A DNA stretch of 64,000 bases from the NCBI RefSeq assembly GCF_014651775.1, contig NZ_BMXN01000007.1, positions 1 through 64,000 of the forward strand, written 5' to 3'. The DNA is from Vreelandella hamiltonii (GTDB taxonomy: Bacteria; Pseudomonadota; Gammaproteobacteria; Pseudomonadales; Halomonadaceae). This document shows, piece by piece, positions 18,145 to 28,610 of the stretch. A model generated the notes under the pieces. That model saw nothing but the letters and a program-made list of their open reading frames with translations, ran no database searches and had not been told where the DNA came from. The first letter of the stretch is position 1. Each line of letters starts with the position of its first letter. Position numbers and translations under genes: made by a program.

Positions 18145-18678
18145 ATGGAATGGTTGGTGATTGTTCTGATTCTGCTGTTCGTGATGGCGCCGGTGATGTG
18201 GCTCAAGCCCAGCCCCCGCCAGAAGCGCCAGATGGCGCTACGCGACAGTGCGCGGCAGCAGGGGGTGACCATCAAGATGGCCGTGCCGCCGCTGCATCAT
18301 TTCAAAGGCACCATGCCAGCCTATCGGTGGCGGTTTGGCCAGGAGACGCCGGGGCCGGATTTCGTTCTGGTGCGCGATAGCCATGCCAGCGCGGCACTGG
18401 AAGCCTTTCATGCTGGCTGGCGGTGGCGTATTGCGCCGCTGCGACCGCTACCGGAGAGCGCCGACGCCACGCTGCGCACCTTGCTGGAGCGTTTGCCCCA
18501 GGATGCGCTGGTGCTGGAGTGCAACTCGTACGCCTTGACGCTATGGTGGTGGGAATCACAAACCGCCGAACGCTTTACCAGCTACCTGGGCGATATCATG
18601 ACCTTGAAAGTGTCGCTGGGCGGCCTGTCAGACCGCCCCCCAGGCAAGGCGCTGTCGTCAGGCGGTCGACCCTCCTGA
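18145..18678 (+). CDS. Membrane-anchored uncharacterised protein
   Basis: A 177 aa protein with one N-terminal membrane segment (about residues 3-20, LVIVLILLFVMAPVMWL) followed by a basic hinge and a soluble domain rich in W and R. Similar proteins are sometimes labelled YajC because of the membrane segment, but the C-terminal part does not look like YajC and I would not use that name. The start ATG has AAGAGGTGG upstream. It ends within the first copy of a 17-bp tandem repeat. Function unknown. Confidence 0.75.
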   Translation: MEWLVIVLILLFVMAPVMWLKPSPRQKRQMALRDSARQQGVTIKMAVPPLHHFKGTMPAYRWRFGQETPGPDFVLVRDSHASAALEAFHAGWRWRIAPLRPLPESADATLRTLLERLPQDALVLECNSYALTLWWWESQTAERFTSYLGDIMTLKVSLGGLSDRPPGKALSSGGRPS

Positions 18679-18707
18679 CGAGATAGCTGTCCTGACGAGA
18701 TAGCTGT
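18674..18707 (+). repeat. 17-bp perfect tandem repeat across a stop codon
   Basis: CCTGACGAGATAGCTGT occurs at 18674-18690 and again at 18691-18707. The first copy contains the TGA stop of the preceding gene. It looks like a simple local duplication in the gap before the convergent regulator. Confidence 0.9.
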
Positions 18708-18724
18708 TCGCGGCCGCCGGGGGA

Positions 18725-19177
18725 TCATACCGACGGCTTGTCCTGGTCTCTGGCCTGCATGGCCAGGCCATTGGATTCGATTTGCGCCAGCCACTGGTCC
18801 AACTGGATCAGGTCGCTGTCGCTCAACCCGGCGAAGATCTCCTTGCGGGCGGCGAGCACTACGCTGTCGATCTGTTCCAGCAGCGGCATCGCCGCCGGGG
18901 TGAGATAAATGCGCTTGCTGCGACGGTCAGTGTCACAGGCGCGCCGCTCCACCAGCCCCTGCTCTTCCAGCTGCCCCAGCGTGCGCACCAGCGAAGGTGC
19001 CTCGACGCCAATGGCCCGCGCCAGATAGCACTGCGGGTTGCCTTCGCCGAGCTTCCACAAGTGATAAAGCGTGACCCAGCGCGTTTGGGTCAGCCCCAGC
19101 GGTGCTAGCCTGCGGTCGATGATGGAGCGCCATAAATGGGGCAATCGGGCAATACGAAAACCAATAGTTGAAGCCAT
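18725..19177 (-). CDS. slyA: MarR family transcriptional regulator, SlyA-like
   Basis: A 150 aa winged-helix protein. The N-terminal segment IARLPHLWRSIIDRRLAPLGLTQTRWV and the central QCYLARAIGVEAPSLVRTL recognition helix, followed by the wing with RRACDTDRRSKRIYLT, match SlyA/HosA. SlyA-type regulators control virulence, stress and aromatic-compound genes as dimers. It is alone here, with an unknown membrane protein gene convergent on one side and a DUF5924 gene on the other, so no target can be deduced. The symbol is by similarity. Confidence 0.87.
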   Translation of the reverse strand: MASTIGFRIARLPHLWRSIIDRRLAPLGLTQTRWVTLYHLWKLGEGNPQCYLARAIGVEAPSLVRTLGQLEEQGLVERRACDTDRRSKRIYLTPAAMPLLEQIDSVVLAARKEIFAGLSDSDLIQLDQWLAQIESNGLAMQARDQDKPSV

Positions 19178-19248
19178 AGTCGCTAGCTACCAGAAAATGT
19201 GAGTGGGCGAATTGTCATAAGCTGCGCCGCTGAATGCAAGGCGTTATG

Positions 19249-20406
19249 CTAATCGGCGGCGTCTGGGGCCTGCTGGTCAGAACGGCTGCCTGCGACGAAT
19301 CGCCGTAAATTGAGCGCGCTTAATCCGCTGCGCTGAATGGTGCTGTCGGCCATGGAGGCCTGCTGCTCGTCATCCGAGACCGTGAAGCGGATCAGCCCCA
19401 ATCGTTGTCCTCCTTCGGTCATGATGTCGACTCGCCAATCCCCTGCGGGGTTTTCAGGGAAGTTGCGTTTATGGCTCCAGGCGCGATACCCCTGTTCACG
19501 GCCGCCGTTGATAGTCAGGGCAATACGGTCCATGGGCGTGCCATTATGATGCCAGGCATGATAAATGGTTTCGCTCAAGCCGCGTGGTGCGCGAATGGCG
19601 GTATATACATAGAGCCCATGGGTGCGCAGGGCCTCAGGAGTCAGCGGAGTGGCACCCTGGGGCACGCGCTGCTGGGTATCGAAAGCAGGCGATAGCGCGC
19701 TGCCCGTCATCCACAGGCTGGCGGGGGGCACCCAGACGCGGCCAAGCCAGGCGCCGTAGGCCAGCACCATGGTCAAGGCAAGAAAACCACACCAGCGCGC
19801 CAGGCTGCGTTGCTTCAGCAGATGCCAGAAGCTGGGCAGGGCCACCAGGACGGTGAGCACCAGCGCCAGCAGCAGGCTTTGCCGGGTGGTCAGATGCAGC
19901 ATGATCGGCAAGATCACCAGCAGCACCAGAAAGACGCACTGCGCATGAAACATGAAGTACAGGCTGCGCCATCGCCCAGCCAGCTTGTAATACAGTGGGT
20001 CGATGATCGATAGCACGGCCATGGCCATGACCAGCAGGGCAAACAGCGCCTGCCCGCTATTCCACACCGTGGTGATCAGGATGAACGGCAGGGTGAAAAA
20101 CAGCGTCTCCTGGTGAATCATCTGGGCAATGAAAGAGGCAATGCCCTTGGGCAGGGTAGGGTGGCCGCGGCTGGCCAGCAGCCGCCCGATCAGGCTTTCC
20201 GACAGCAGCAGAAGCCAAGCCACCAGCAGCCCCACCGCCAAGGCCACTCCCAGCCACTGCTGACGATCCACCAGAAAAAAACTGCCCAGGCCTGCTGCAA
20301 ATGCCATGGGCGGCCACAGCCAACTCCATGGTTTCAGGCGCTCTACAAGACGCTCGACCCAAGCCTGTACGGCCCGTGTCCGGGCGGGATTCAATAAAGT
20401 GCCCAT
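19249..20406 (-). CDS. DUF5924 membrane protein with C-terminal DUF2914 domain
   Basis: About 385 aa when started at ATG 20406 (MGTLLNPARTRAVQAWVERL); an ATG at 20463 is also possible and neither has a strong ribosome binding site. Seven or so membrane helices occupy roughly residues 30-235, followed by a periplasmic domain of about 130 aa with YTAIRAPRGLSETIYHAWHH, typical of DUF2914. The arrangement matches gammaproteobacterial DUF5924 proteins. Function is unknown; the soluble domain may bind carbohydrate or lipid, but that is speculation. Confidence 0.78.
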   Translation of the reverse strand: MGTLLNPARTRAVQAWVERLVERLKPWSWLWPPMAFAAGLGSFFLVDRQQWLGVALAVGLLVAWLLLLSESLIGRLLASRGHPTLPKGIASFIAQMIHQETLFFTLPFILITTVWNSGQALFALLVMAMAVLSIIDPLYYKLAGRWRSLYFMFHAQCVFLVLLVILPIMLHLTTRQSLLLALVLTVLVALPSFWHLLKQRSLARWCGFLALTMVLAYGAWLGRVWVPPASLWMTGSALSPAFDTQQRVPQGATPLTPEALRTHGLYVYTAIRAPRGLSETIYHAWHHNGTPMDRIALTINGGREQGYRAWSHKRNFPENPAGDWRVDIMTEGGQRLGLIRFTVSDDEQQASMADSTIQRSGLSALNLRRFVAGSRSDQQAPDAAD

Positions 20407-20698
20407 CGTGTGATCGCTCGATTCAATCGTGAAGTGTGATGATTCCTTAGCATACGCACTCATTTCCGCATCCGTCGCAGTCTGCAGGACAAAAACGCAA
20501 AAATGATGGCAGCCACTCATGCGCTGCCGAGATTCATGTAAGGTCCCCACAAGGACTATGCTGAGGGCTGGATTAGCCAAAAGTCAGGGGTTGACGTACT
20601 CGAGCAACTCCACCAAGCTAAGGCAATCAAACGACCGTATGAATGCGCGGCGGGTTCGCCGAAGCTAACCTGCCCGACACTATGTGGAGAGAGCGCGA

Positions 20699-22885
20699 AT
20701 GATCTATCAAGGCAATGCCATCACGGTGGAGCGTCGTGACACCCAGGGTGGCAATGATGTCGCAGTGCTCACTTTCGACCTGAAAGATGAGTCCGTCAAC
20801 AAGCTTTCCAGTGCCGTGGTGGCGGAGCTGGGAGACGCGGTCAAGGCGCTGCAGGCCGAAAGTGGTGTGCAAGGTCTGATGATCCGCAGTGCCAAGGACG
20901 TGTTTATCGTCGGTGCCGACATTACTGAATTCCATAGCCTGTTCGACAAGGGCGAAGCGTACCTGGTGGAGATGAACCTCAAGGTTCACGACATCTTCAA
21001 CGCCATCGAAGATCTGCCGTATCCCACCGTGACGGCGATCAATGGTCTGGCGCTGGGCGGCGGCTGTGAAGTGCTGTTGACCACCGACTATCGCGTGATG
21101 AGCGAGAAAGCCAAGATTGGCCTGCCGGAAACCAAGCTGGGCATTCTGCCAGGCTGGGGTGGCTGCGTGCGCCTGCCGCGTCTGATCGGGGCAGACAACG
21201 CCGTGGAGTGGATTGCCGGTGGCACCGAAAATCGTGCCGATGCCGCCTTGAAAGTAGGCGCCGTTGACGCTGCCGTTGCCCACGAGCTGCTGGAAGAGGC
21301 AGCGCTGGACATCCTCGACCGCGCCAATGCCGGTGAGCTGGATTACCAGGCCCGCCGCGAAGAGAAAACCTCTCCGCTGAAGCTCAACGCCATCGAGCAG
21401 ATGATGGCCTTCGAAACCGCCAAAGGCTATGTGGCCGGTAAAGCAGGCCCGCACTACCCGGCACCCGTGGAAGCCATCAAGGTCATTCAGAAAGGGGCCG
21501 GAGAAACCCGTGCGCGTGCCCAGGCCATCGAAGCCAAGTCCTTCGCCAAGCTGGCGCTGAGCAGCGTTGCCTTCAACCTGGTGGGGCTGTTCCTCAACGA
21601 TCAAGTGGTCAAGAAGAAAGGCAGCAAGTACGAGAAGCAGTCTCAGCCGGTCAAGCAGACTGCCGTGCTGGGCGCTGGCATCATGGGGGGCGGTATCGCC
21701 TACCAGAGTGCCAGCAAAGGCACCCCGATCCTGATGAAAGACATCAAGGACGATGCCATCGAGCTTGGCCTGAAAGAGGCTCGCAAACTGTTTTCCAAGC
21801 AGGTGGAGCGCAAGAAGCTCACCACTGAGCAGATGGCCGAGAAACTCTCCAACATCCGCCCGACGCTCTCTTACGGTGATTTCGGCAATGTCGATCTGGT
21901 GGTCGAAGCGGTGGTGGAAAACCCCAACGTCAAGGATGCGGTGCTGACCGAAGTAGAGGGCATGGTGGGTGAGAACACGATTCTTACCTCCAACACGTCC
22001 ACCATTTCGATCAACCGTCTGGCGAAGAACCTCAAGCGCCCGGAAAACTTCTGCGGTATGCACTTCTTCAACCCCGTGCACCGCATGCCGCTGGTGGAAG
22101 TCATTCGTGGCGAGAAAACCTCCGACGCCGCCGTGGCCGCCACCGTGGCTTACGCCCGCGCCATGGGCAAGACGCCCATCGTGGTCAACGACTGCCCGGG
22201 CTTTCTGGTCAACCGCGTGCTGTTCCCTTACTTCGGCGGCTTCAGCTTCCTGGTAGAGCAAGGGGCCGACTTCCAGCGTGTCGATAAGGTCATGGAGAAG
22301 TTTGGCTGGCCCATGGGCCCGGCCTACCTGCTGGACGTGGTCGGCATGGATACCGCCGTGCACGCCAACGAGGTAATGGCCGAAGGCTTCCCTGACCGCA
22401 TGGCGCGTGAAGGCAAAACCGCCATACAGGTGATGTATGACAACCAGCGCCTGGGCCAGAAGAACGACAAGGGCTTCTACGCCTACGAAGAGGACAAGAA
22501 GGGCAAGCCGAAGAAGGTCAGCGATGAGCAGGCCCATGCCCTTGTGAAAGACGTCGTGAAAGAGCAGAAAGAGTTTTCCGACGAAGACATCGTGGCGCGC
22601 ATGATGGTGCCGCTGTGCCTGGAGACCGTACGTTGTCTGGAAGACGGCATCGTCGAGACGCCCGCAGAAGCCGATATGGCACTGATTTACGGCATTGGCT
22701 TCCCGCCCTTCCGCGGTGGCGCGCTGCGCTACATTGATGCGCTGGGCGTGGCCGAATTCGTCGCTCTGGCCGACCGTTTGGCCGAAGAGTTGGGACCGCT
22801 CTACGCACCTACCGAGAAACTGCGCGCCATGGCCAAGAACAACGAGCAGTTCTATGCCGGTTCTACTGCTAGCGCTCAGGCCTAA
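20699..22885 (+). CDS. fadB: Fatty acid oxidation complex subunit alpha FadB
   Basis: A 728 aa multifunctional beta-oxidation enzyme, nearly the same length as E. coli FadB. The N-terminal crotonase domain (about 1-190; [18 protein letters not shown] and [15 protein letters not shown] with the catalytic glutamates) is followed by the NAD-binding 3-hydroxyacyl-CoA dehydrogenase domain ([47 protein letters not shown]). It forms the alpha2beta2 complex with FadA. ATG 20699 follows GGAGAGAG; a GTG at 20684 adds five unconserved residues. First gene of fadBA. Confidence 0.95.
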   Translation: MIYQGNAITVERRDTQGGNDVAVLTFDLKDESVNKLSSAVVAELGDAVKALQAESGVQGLMIRSAKDVFIVGADITEFHSLFDKGEAYLVEMNLKVHDIFNAIEDLPYPTVTAINGLALGGGCEVLLTTDYRVMSEKAKIGLPETKLGILPGWGGCVRLPRLIGADNAVEWIAGGTENRADAALKVGAVDAAVAHELLEEAALDILDRANAGELDYQARREEKTSPLKLNAIEQMMAFETAKGYVAGKAGPHYPAPVEAIKVIQKGAGETRARAQAIEAKSFAKLALSSVAFNLVGLFLNDQVVKKKGSKYEKQSQPVKQTAVLGAGIMGGGIAYQSASKGTPILMKDIKDDAIELGLKEARKLFSKQVERKKLTTEQMAEKLSNIRPTLSYGDFGNVDLVVEAVVENPNVKDAVLTEVEGMVGENTILTSNTSTISINRLAKNLKRPENFCGMHFFNPVHRMPLVEVIRGEKTSDAAVAATVAYARAMGKTPIVVNDCPGFLVNRVLFPYFGGFSFLVEQGADFQRVDKVMEKFGWPMGPAYLLDVVGMDTAVHANEVMAEGFPDRMAREGKTAIQVMYDNQRLGQKNDKGFYAYEEDKKGKPKKVSDEQAHALVKDVVKEQKEFSDEDIVARMMVPLCLETVRCLEDGIVETPAEADMALIYGIGFPPFRGGALRYIDALGVAEFVALADRLAEELGPLYAPTEKLRAMAKNNEQFYAGSTASAQA

Positions 22886-24088
<1,203 letters not shown>

Positions 24089-24111
24089 CCGCCCGGCAGC
24101 CATGTGATTGC

Positions 24112-24137
24112 AAAACGGCACCTTCGGGTGCCGTTTT
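24112..24137 (+). terminator. Rho-independent terminator of fadBA
   Basis: Perfect 11-bp stem AAAACGGCACC (24112-24122) and GGTGCCGTTTT (24127-24137) with a TTCG tetraloop. The flanking A and T runs allow it to serve the convergent flavodoxin-like gene too. Confidence 0.9.
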
Positions 24138-24166
24138 GCCGTTTGGCAGAGGGCGCTAATACGGCA

Positions 24167-24628
24167 TCAAAACATGCCGCTATCCAGCCCGGCCGCTAGC
24201 GTCATGGCCAGCTCCTCGACCTGTGTGGCAAATGTCTCCTGCCACTCGCCTCGCAAGACCACCGGGTGCTGAACCCAGCGCCAGCGCAGCCCGGTCACGA
24301 TGCTTTCCACGGCTCGCTGGGTGCCCGTGCCATCGTGGCCAGCGCGAATGTAGAGCGCGCAGGGCAAGCCCTGCTTCTCATCCAGTACTGGGTAGTAGCT
24401 ACGGTCGAAAAAATCCTTCAGGGCACCGCTCATGTAGCCGAGGTTTTCGGTGGTGCCGAGCAGAACGGCATCGCAGGCCAGCAGGTCGGCGGGGCCTGCT
24501 TCGAAGGGAGTTTTCACCGTACAGACGACATGCTCGAGATTGGGGTGCTCTGCCCCTCGTCTGGCAGCTTCCCTCAAGGCCTGGGTATTGACGGAAGGGG
24601 CGTGAGCGACGATTAATAGCTGTTTCAT
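24167..24628 (-). CDS. Flavodoxin-like / NADPH-dependent FMN reductase family protein
   Basis: A 153 aa flavodoxin-fold protein starting MKQLLIVAHAPSVNTQALREA, where the strand and following loop bind FMN phosphate. The TTENLGYMSGALKDFFDRSYYP segment is the second flavin-binding loop common in NAD(P)H-dependent oxidoreductases of this group. A reading starting at 24754 would add 42 unrelated residues. The redox partner is unknown. It is monocistronic and convergent with fadBA. Confidence 0.83.
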   Translation of the reverse strand: MKQLLIVAHAPSVNTQALREAARRGAEHPNLEHVVCTVKTPFEAGPADLLACDAVLLGTTENLGYMSGALKDFFDRSYYPVLDEKQGLPCALYIRAGHDGTGTQRAVESIVTGLRWRWVQHPVVLRGEWQETFATQVEELAMTLAAGLDSGMF

Positions 24629-24798
24629 GGCAAGGACCTGCGCAGTGGCGATTGGCGATGTGCCCCGTAGGTGCCACACTAAAGGCAGCATAACGGCTGG
24701 TAAAGCACTGCTCAAACGTCGTGCTGATGTCATGACTAGCCAGACGAGTATCACGATAAAGGGACAATCTGTTGAAAGCTCAACAAGGGAAGCGAGTC

Positions 24799-25395
24799 AT
24801 GTATCTGCAGGCCAGGAGCGTGGGGAAGAGAGTAGGGAAGGTGGCGGGGAAGCGCGTGGGGAAAGCGGCAGCATGGGCAGCCGTGCTGCTGTTGGTGGGG
24901 TGTGCAGGCCAGTCCTCGCCCTCCAGTAGCGCAGGGGAGTCTCCTTCGACGATGGAGCCTGCGGTATCGCCCGTGACACCCTCGGCCACGCGTGCGTCCA
25001 CCTCGCCGGTCACGGATTGGGTGCCGCCGCTGCTGGCCAGCCCTGAAGAAGAAGCGGCTTACTATGTCAGCCGCTTGGCAGACCGCAGTTTCGTTTCGCA
25101 ATATGGTGGTCCGGATAACCCTCGCCCCTGGTACATCGCCGCTGAGCGGCTGGGTGAGATCGGGGCGCCCGCAGTGCCACTTCTGCTGGCCAGGCTCAAT
25201 ACTCAGGATGCCTACGAGCTGATGCTGGTGCTATATGCCCTGCACCTGGCCACGCAAGATCCGCTGATCACTTTCAAGACCCGCGGCGAGTCCGTGCAGC
25301 TGCCGGGGGTGCTGGACGAGCGCATGAATGCCGACAATCGGCGCCTCGTCGAAGAGTGGCAGCAGCGTCATGCGGCGGCGTTGGATTTAGGTTAA
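24799..25395 (+). CDS. Uncharacterised lipoprotein
   Basis: About 198 aa with a very basic N-terminus (repeated V-G-K-R), a hydrophobic core and lipobox LLLVGC, then a Ser/Pro/Thr-rich linker and a helical domain containing RLGEIGAPAVPLLLARL, which resembles a HEAT-like repeat. ATG 24799 follows GGGAAGCGAG; a TTG at 24772 is an alternative. It is probably anchored in the cell envelope with the repeat domain in the periplasm. No named family recognised. Confidence 0.77.
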   Translation: MYLQARSVGKRVGKVAGKRVGKAAAWAAVLLLVGCAGQSSPSSSAGESPSTMEPAVSPVTPSATRASTSPVTDWVPPLLASPEEEAAYYVSRLADRSFVSQYGGPDNPRPWYIAAERLGEIGAPAVPLLLARLNTQDAYELMLVLYALHLATQDPLITFKTRGESVQLPGVLDERMNADNRRLVEEWQQRHAAALDLG

Positions 25396-25448
25396 GGGCC
25401 TGGCTACATTGATGAGTTGAACCTACGAACGACGACTTGGAGATGACA

Positions 25449-25925
25449 ATGGGATTTGCACTATCTTCCATGCAGGTCAGCAGCACCGCCTTTGGCCAGC
25501 ATCAGGCCATTCCCGCCAAACACACCGGTGAAGGCGAGGACATCTCACCCGACCTGGCCTGGCAGGGTGCACCTGAAGGAACCCAGGGCTATGCGGTGAT
25601 CTGTCACGATCCCGATGCCCCGTTGGTGAAAGAGGGCAGCTACGGTTTCGTACATTGGGTGCTGTATAACTTGCCGGGCGATATGACGTCGCTGGAAGAG
25701 AATACCACCCAAGGAACCGTGGGCATGTCCGATTTCGGCAAGCCCGGCTATGGCGGCCCAATGCCCCCGGAAGGCCATGGTAGCCACCTCTACTATTTCT
25801 GGGTACTGGCGCTGGACCAGGCAACCACGCTTCCCGAAGGGCTGACGCTGCCCGAGCTGCTGCGTGCCGTCGAGCCGCACCTGCTGGGCATGAATCGGCT
25901 GGTCGGTACCTATCAGCGCGACTGA
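25449..25925 (+). CDS. YbhB/YbcL family PEBP-type protein
   Basis: A 158 aa phosphatidylethanolamine-binding-protein fold (Raf-kinase-inhibitor-like). Signature segments are DISPDLAWQG, YAVICHDPDAP with the conserved D-P-D-A-P, HWVLYNLP and a G-Y-G-G-P-MPPEGHGSHLYYF stretch that forms the anion-binding pocket. The ATG at 25449 has GGAG six bases upstream; ATG 25443 is too close to it. Bacterial members have no firmly known ligand. It is 53 bp after the lipoprotein gene and may share its transcript. Confidence 0.88.
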   Translation: MGFALSSMQVSSTAFGQHQAIPAKHTGEGEDISPDLAWQGAPEGTQGYAVICHDPDAPLVKEGSYGFVHWVLYNLPGDMTSLEENTTQGTVGMSDFGKPGYGGPMPPEGHGSHLYYFWVLALDQATTLPEGLTLPELLRAVEPHLLGMNRLVGTYQRD

Positions 25926-26019
25926 CCTCTCTCTTCAGGCTGGAGCATTGTGCCCAAGCCGTGTAGGCTCCACTGCTTTCTGCGTCCAGTAGATGACCCG
26001 ATAGCGATGGAGCCTTTGC

Positions 26020-26361
26020 ATGAGTGACCTTCCCAACTGTCCCGCCTGCGCCTCTGAATTCACCTATGACGACGGCCTGCAATTCGTGTGCCCGGAGTGT
26101 GGCCATGAGTGGTCGAAAAGTGGTGAAGAGGAAACCGAATCAGCCAGCTCCGGTATCCGGGATGCCAACGGCAACCCGCTGGTCGATGGCGACACGGTAA
26201 CCGTGATCAAGGATCTCAAGGTGAAGGGCAGCTCGCTGGTGGTCAAAGTGGGAACGCGGGTCAAGAACATCCGCTTGGTGTCCGGTGATCACGACATCGA
26301 CTGCAAGATAGACGGCATTGGCCCGATGAAATTGAAGTCCATGTTCGTCAAGAAAGCCTGA
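26020..26361 (+). CDS. Zinc-ribbon protein, YjdM/PhnA family
   Basis: A 113 aa protein with an N-terminal zinc ribbon (C-P-A-C at residues 7-10 and C-P-E-C at about 25-28) followed by an SH3-like barrel with [20 protein letters not shown]. This is the YjdM family, historically called PhnA in alkylphosphonate operons although no phosphonate role has been shown for YjdM. It is followed by a terminator. No phn genes are nearby, so a phosphonate role is not inferred. Confidence 0.88.
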   Translation: MSDLPNCPACASEFTYDDGLQFVCPECGHEWSKSGEEETESASSGIRDANGNPLVDGDTVTVIKDLKVKGSSLVVKVGTRVKNIRLVSGDHDIDCKIDGIGPMKLKSMFVKKA

Positions 26362-26366
26362 CCCCC

Positions 26367-26397
26367 AACGCCTGCGATCAGTTCGCGGGCGTTTTCT
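26367..26397 (+). terminator. Rho-independent terminator after the yjdM-like gene
   Basis: 11-bp stem 26367-26377 with 26383-26393 (AACGCCTGCGA and TCGCGGGCGTT, one G-U pair), five-base loop and a T-rich tail (TTTTCTT). Confidence 0.8.
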
Positions 26398-26506
26398 TGA
26401 CAGACTGTCATAGCTTTTATGAATGAGAATGATTGGCTTTTTTGATGTTATCAGCGGCGAACGTGTCACGAAGTGGTGACTTTTGCGAAGGATTTTGCAG
26501 AAGGGC

Positions 26507-26535
26507 TTCACATCATTTTTATACAGGACTAAAAT
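26507..26535 (+). promoter_or_regulatory. Sigma70-type promoter of the suf operon
   Basis: TTCACA (26507-26512) and TAAAAT (26530-26535) each match the consensus at five of six positions and are separated by exactly 17 bases. The start of transcription would be near 26542, about 53 bases before the regulator ATG. Confidence 0.7.
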
Positions 26536-26545
26536 GGTCCCCAAT
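26521..26545 (+). promoter_or_regulatory. IscR type-1-like (Rrf2) operator
   Basis: The core GACTAAAATGGTC (26527-26539) matches 12 of 13 positions of the core of the published IscR type-1 motif (GACTRWWWYAGTC), and the flanking ATA and AAT edges partly fit. It covers the -10 box of the promoter, so bound [2Fe-2S] regulator would block transcription, giving autorepression of the suf operon. Confidence 0.65.
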
Positions 26546-26594
26546 TGACGGGTAAGCCTTTAAATCACACGGGTCATCACACACGGGAGTCACC

Positions 26595-27059
26595 ATGCTC
26601 AAGCTTTCTCGGCTGACCGACTATGCGGCGGTGGTGATGGCGCAAATTGCGCGCCATCCGAACACTTCCCATGCCGCCGCCGATCTGGCCGAAGCCGTTC
26701 AGCTGCCGCACCCGACTGTGAGCAAGACGCTTAAAATGCTGGTCAAGGCCGGGTTGCTGGAGTCCCAGCGCGGTGCTCAGGGCGGGTATCGGCTGGCACG
26801 CCCCGCCTCGCGGATTACCGCCGCCGATATCATCAGCGCCATCGAAGGCCCCGTGGCCATGACCGAGTGCAGCCAGGCGGAAGGCGAGTGCGACCTGGTG
26901 GCTACCTGCGGTGTGGCCGACAACTGGCAGCGCGTATCCCTGGCCATTCGTACGCTGCTGGAGAGCGTCACCCTGGCGCACCTCGCCGACACTGCTCCCA
27001 TCAAGCTGCCCGTTCAGCTACCCATTCAAAGCATTACGCTATCGGCGGCTTCCGCGTAA
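26595..27059 (+). CDS. SUF system Fe-S cluster assembly regulator, Rrf2 family
   Basis: A 154 aa winged-helix Rrf2 protein: MLKLSRLTDYAAVVMAQIA, recognition helix around QLPHPTVSKTLKMLVKAG and wing AQGGYRLARPASRI. Three cysteines at 92, 99 and 105 have nearly the spacing of the [2Fe-2S] ligands of IscR (92, 98, 104), so it should sense cluster status. It heads the suf operon, 69 bp before sufB, and an IscR-like operator overlaps its promoter. It is the suf-associated relative of IscR, not IscR of the isc operon. Confidence 0.9.
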   Translation: MLKLSRLTDYAAVVMAQIARHPNTSHAAADLAEAVQLPHPTVSKTLKMLVKAGLLESQRGAQGGYRLARPASRITAADIISAIEGPVAMTECSQAEGECDLVATCGVADNWQRVSLAIRTLLESVTLAHLADTAPIKLPVQLPIQSITLSAASA

Positions 27060-27128
27060 GTCGCAACCACATTCACTCATATTGACGGCGAGCTCAACTC
27101 GCCACCCAACTGCCCGGAGGGTATCACC

Positions 27129-28571
27129 ATGGCAAGCGAAGAAATGGAACAGTTGGTTCGTCGCGAGTACAAAGATGGCTTTGTCACCGATATCGAAAGC
27201 GACACACTGCCACCTGGCCTGGATGAAAACACCATCGCCTTCATTTCCAAAAAGAAGGGCGAGCCGGAATGGATGCTGGAGTGGCGTCTGGATGCCTATC
27301 GTCAGTGGCTGAAAATGGAAGAGCCCTCCTGGGCACACCTCAACTATCCGCCCATCGATTATCAGGCGATCTCCTACTTCAGCGCGCCAAAGCGCCCGGA
27401 AGACCGCCCTCAAAGCCTCGATGAGGTAGACCCCAAGCTGCTGGAAACCTATGAGAAGCTGGGTATCCCGCTGCACGAGCGTGCTGCCCTGGCAGGCGTG
27501 GCGGTCGATGCGGTATTCGATTCGGTGTCGGTAGCTACCACGTTCAAGAAAGAGCTGGCGGAAGCCGGGGTCATTTTCTGCTCCATCTCGGAAGCCATCC
27601 GCGACTACCCGGAGCTGATCAAGCAGTATCTGGGCACCGTCGTACCGGTCGCCGACAACTACTTCGCTGCGCTGAACTCTGCGGTGTTCACCGACGGCTC
27701 GTTCGTCTTCGTGCCGGAAGGCGTCACTTGCCCGATGGAGCTGTCCACCTACTTCCGTATCAACGCGGCCAATACCGGGCAGTTCGAGCGTACGTTGGTC
27801 ATTTGTGAAAGCCGTGCCCAGGTCTCCTATCTGGAAGGCTGCACGGCGCCCATGCGCGACGAAAACCAGCTGCACGCGGCGGTGGTCGAGCTGGTGGCGC
27901 TGGATGATGCTTACATCAAGTACTCCACCGTTCAGAACTGGTACCCCGGGGATGAAGAGGGCAAGGGCGGTATCTACAACTTCGTGACCAAGCGCGGCGA
28001 CTGCCGTGGTGAGCGCTCGCGTATCAGTTGGACACAGGTGGAAACCGGCTCGGCGATTACCTGGAAATACCCCTCTTGCGTGCTGCGCGGCAAGGACAGC
28101 ATCGGTGAGTTCTACTCGGTGGCCGTGACCAACGGGCGCCAGCAGGCGGATACCGGCACCAAGATGATCCATATCGGTGAGGGCACACGCTCCTACATCG
28201 TGGCCAAGGGCATCTCGGCGGGCAAGAGTGATCAGTCCTATCGCGGTATGGTCAAGATCGGCCCGCGCGCTAAAGGCGCACGTAACTTTACCCAGTGCGA
28301 TTCGCTGCTGATTGGCGACAAGTGCGGTGCCCACACTTTCCCGTACCAGGAAATCGGCAACAGCACGGCGACCATCGAGCACGAAGCCACCACGTCGAAA
28401 ATCGGTGAAGACCAGCTGTTCTACTGCCAGAGCCGCGGCATCTCGGAAGAAGATGCGGTGAGCATGATCGTGAACGGCTTCTGCAAGGATGTCTTCCAGG
28501 AGCTGCCGATGGAGTTTGCGGTAGAAGCGGAAGCACTGTTGAACGTCACTCTTGAAGGTGCGGTGGGCTAA
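27129..28571 (+). CDS. sufB: Fe-S cluster assembly protein SufB
   Basis: A 480 aa SufB, the core scaffold subunit of the SufBC2D complex on which clusters are built. The sequence has the family hallmarks [33 protein letters not shown] and the C-terminal beta-helix with [22 protein letters not shown] containing the conserved cysteine and His region. Length matches other gammaproteobacterial SufB (about 480-495). It is followed by sufC 39 bp later. Confidence 0.96.
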   Translation: MASEEMEQLVRREYKDGFVTDIESDTLPPGLDENTIAFISKKKGEPEWMLEWRLDAYRQWLKMEEPSWAHLNYPPIDYQAISYFSAPKRPEDRPQSLDEVDPKLLETYEKLGIPLHERAALAGVAVDAVFDSVSVATTFKKELAEAGVIFCSISEAIRDYPELIKQYLGTVVPVADNYFAALNSAVFTDGSFVFVPEGVTCPMELSTYFRINAANTGQFERTLVICESRAQVSYLEGCTAPMRDENQLHAAVVELVALDDAYIKYSTVQNWYPGDEEGKGGIYNFVTKRGDCRGERSRISWTQVETGSAITWKYPSCVLRGKDSIGEFYSVAVTNGRQQADTGTKMIHIGEGTRSYIVAKGISAGKSDQSYRGMVKIGPRAKGARNFTQCDSLLIGDKCGAHTFPYQEIGNSTATIEHEATTSKIGEDQLFYCQSRGISEEDAVSMIVNGFCKDVFQELPMEFAVEAEALLNVTLEGAVG

Positions 28572-28610
28572 CCGCGCAGGCATCCCCCTATTTTTTAAAA
28601 GGCGATTACT

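Noticed and set aside
20591..20620. Promoter of fadBA with -35 TTGACG
   Set aside because: No acceptable -10 lies at 16-18 bases and no FadR or PsrA motif could be recognised.
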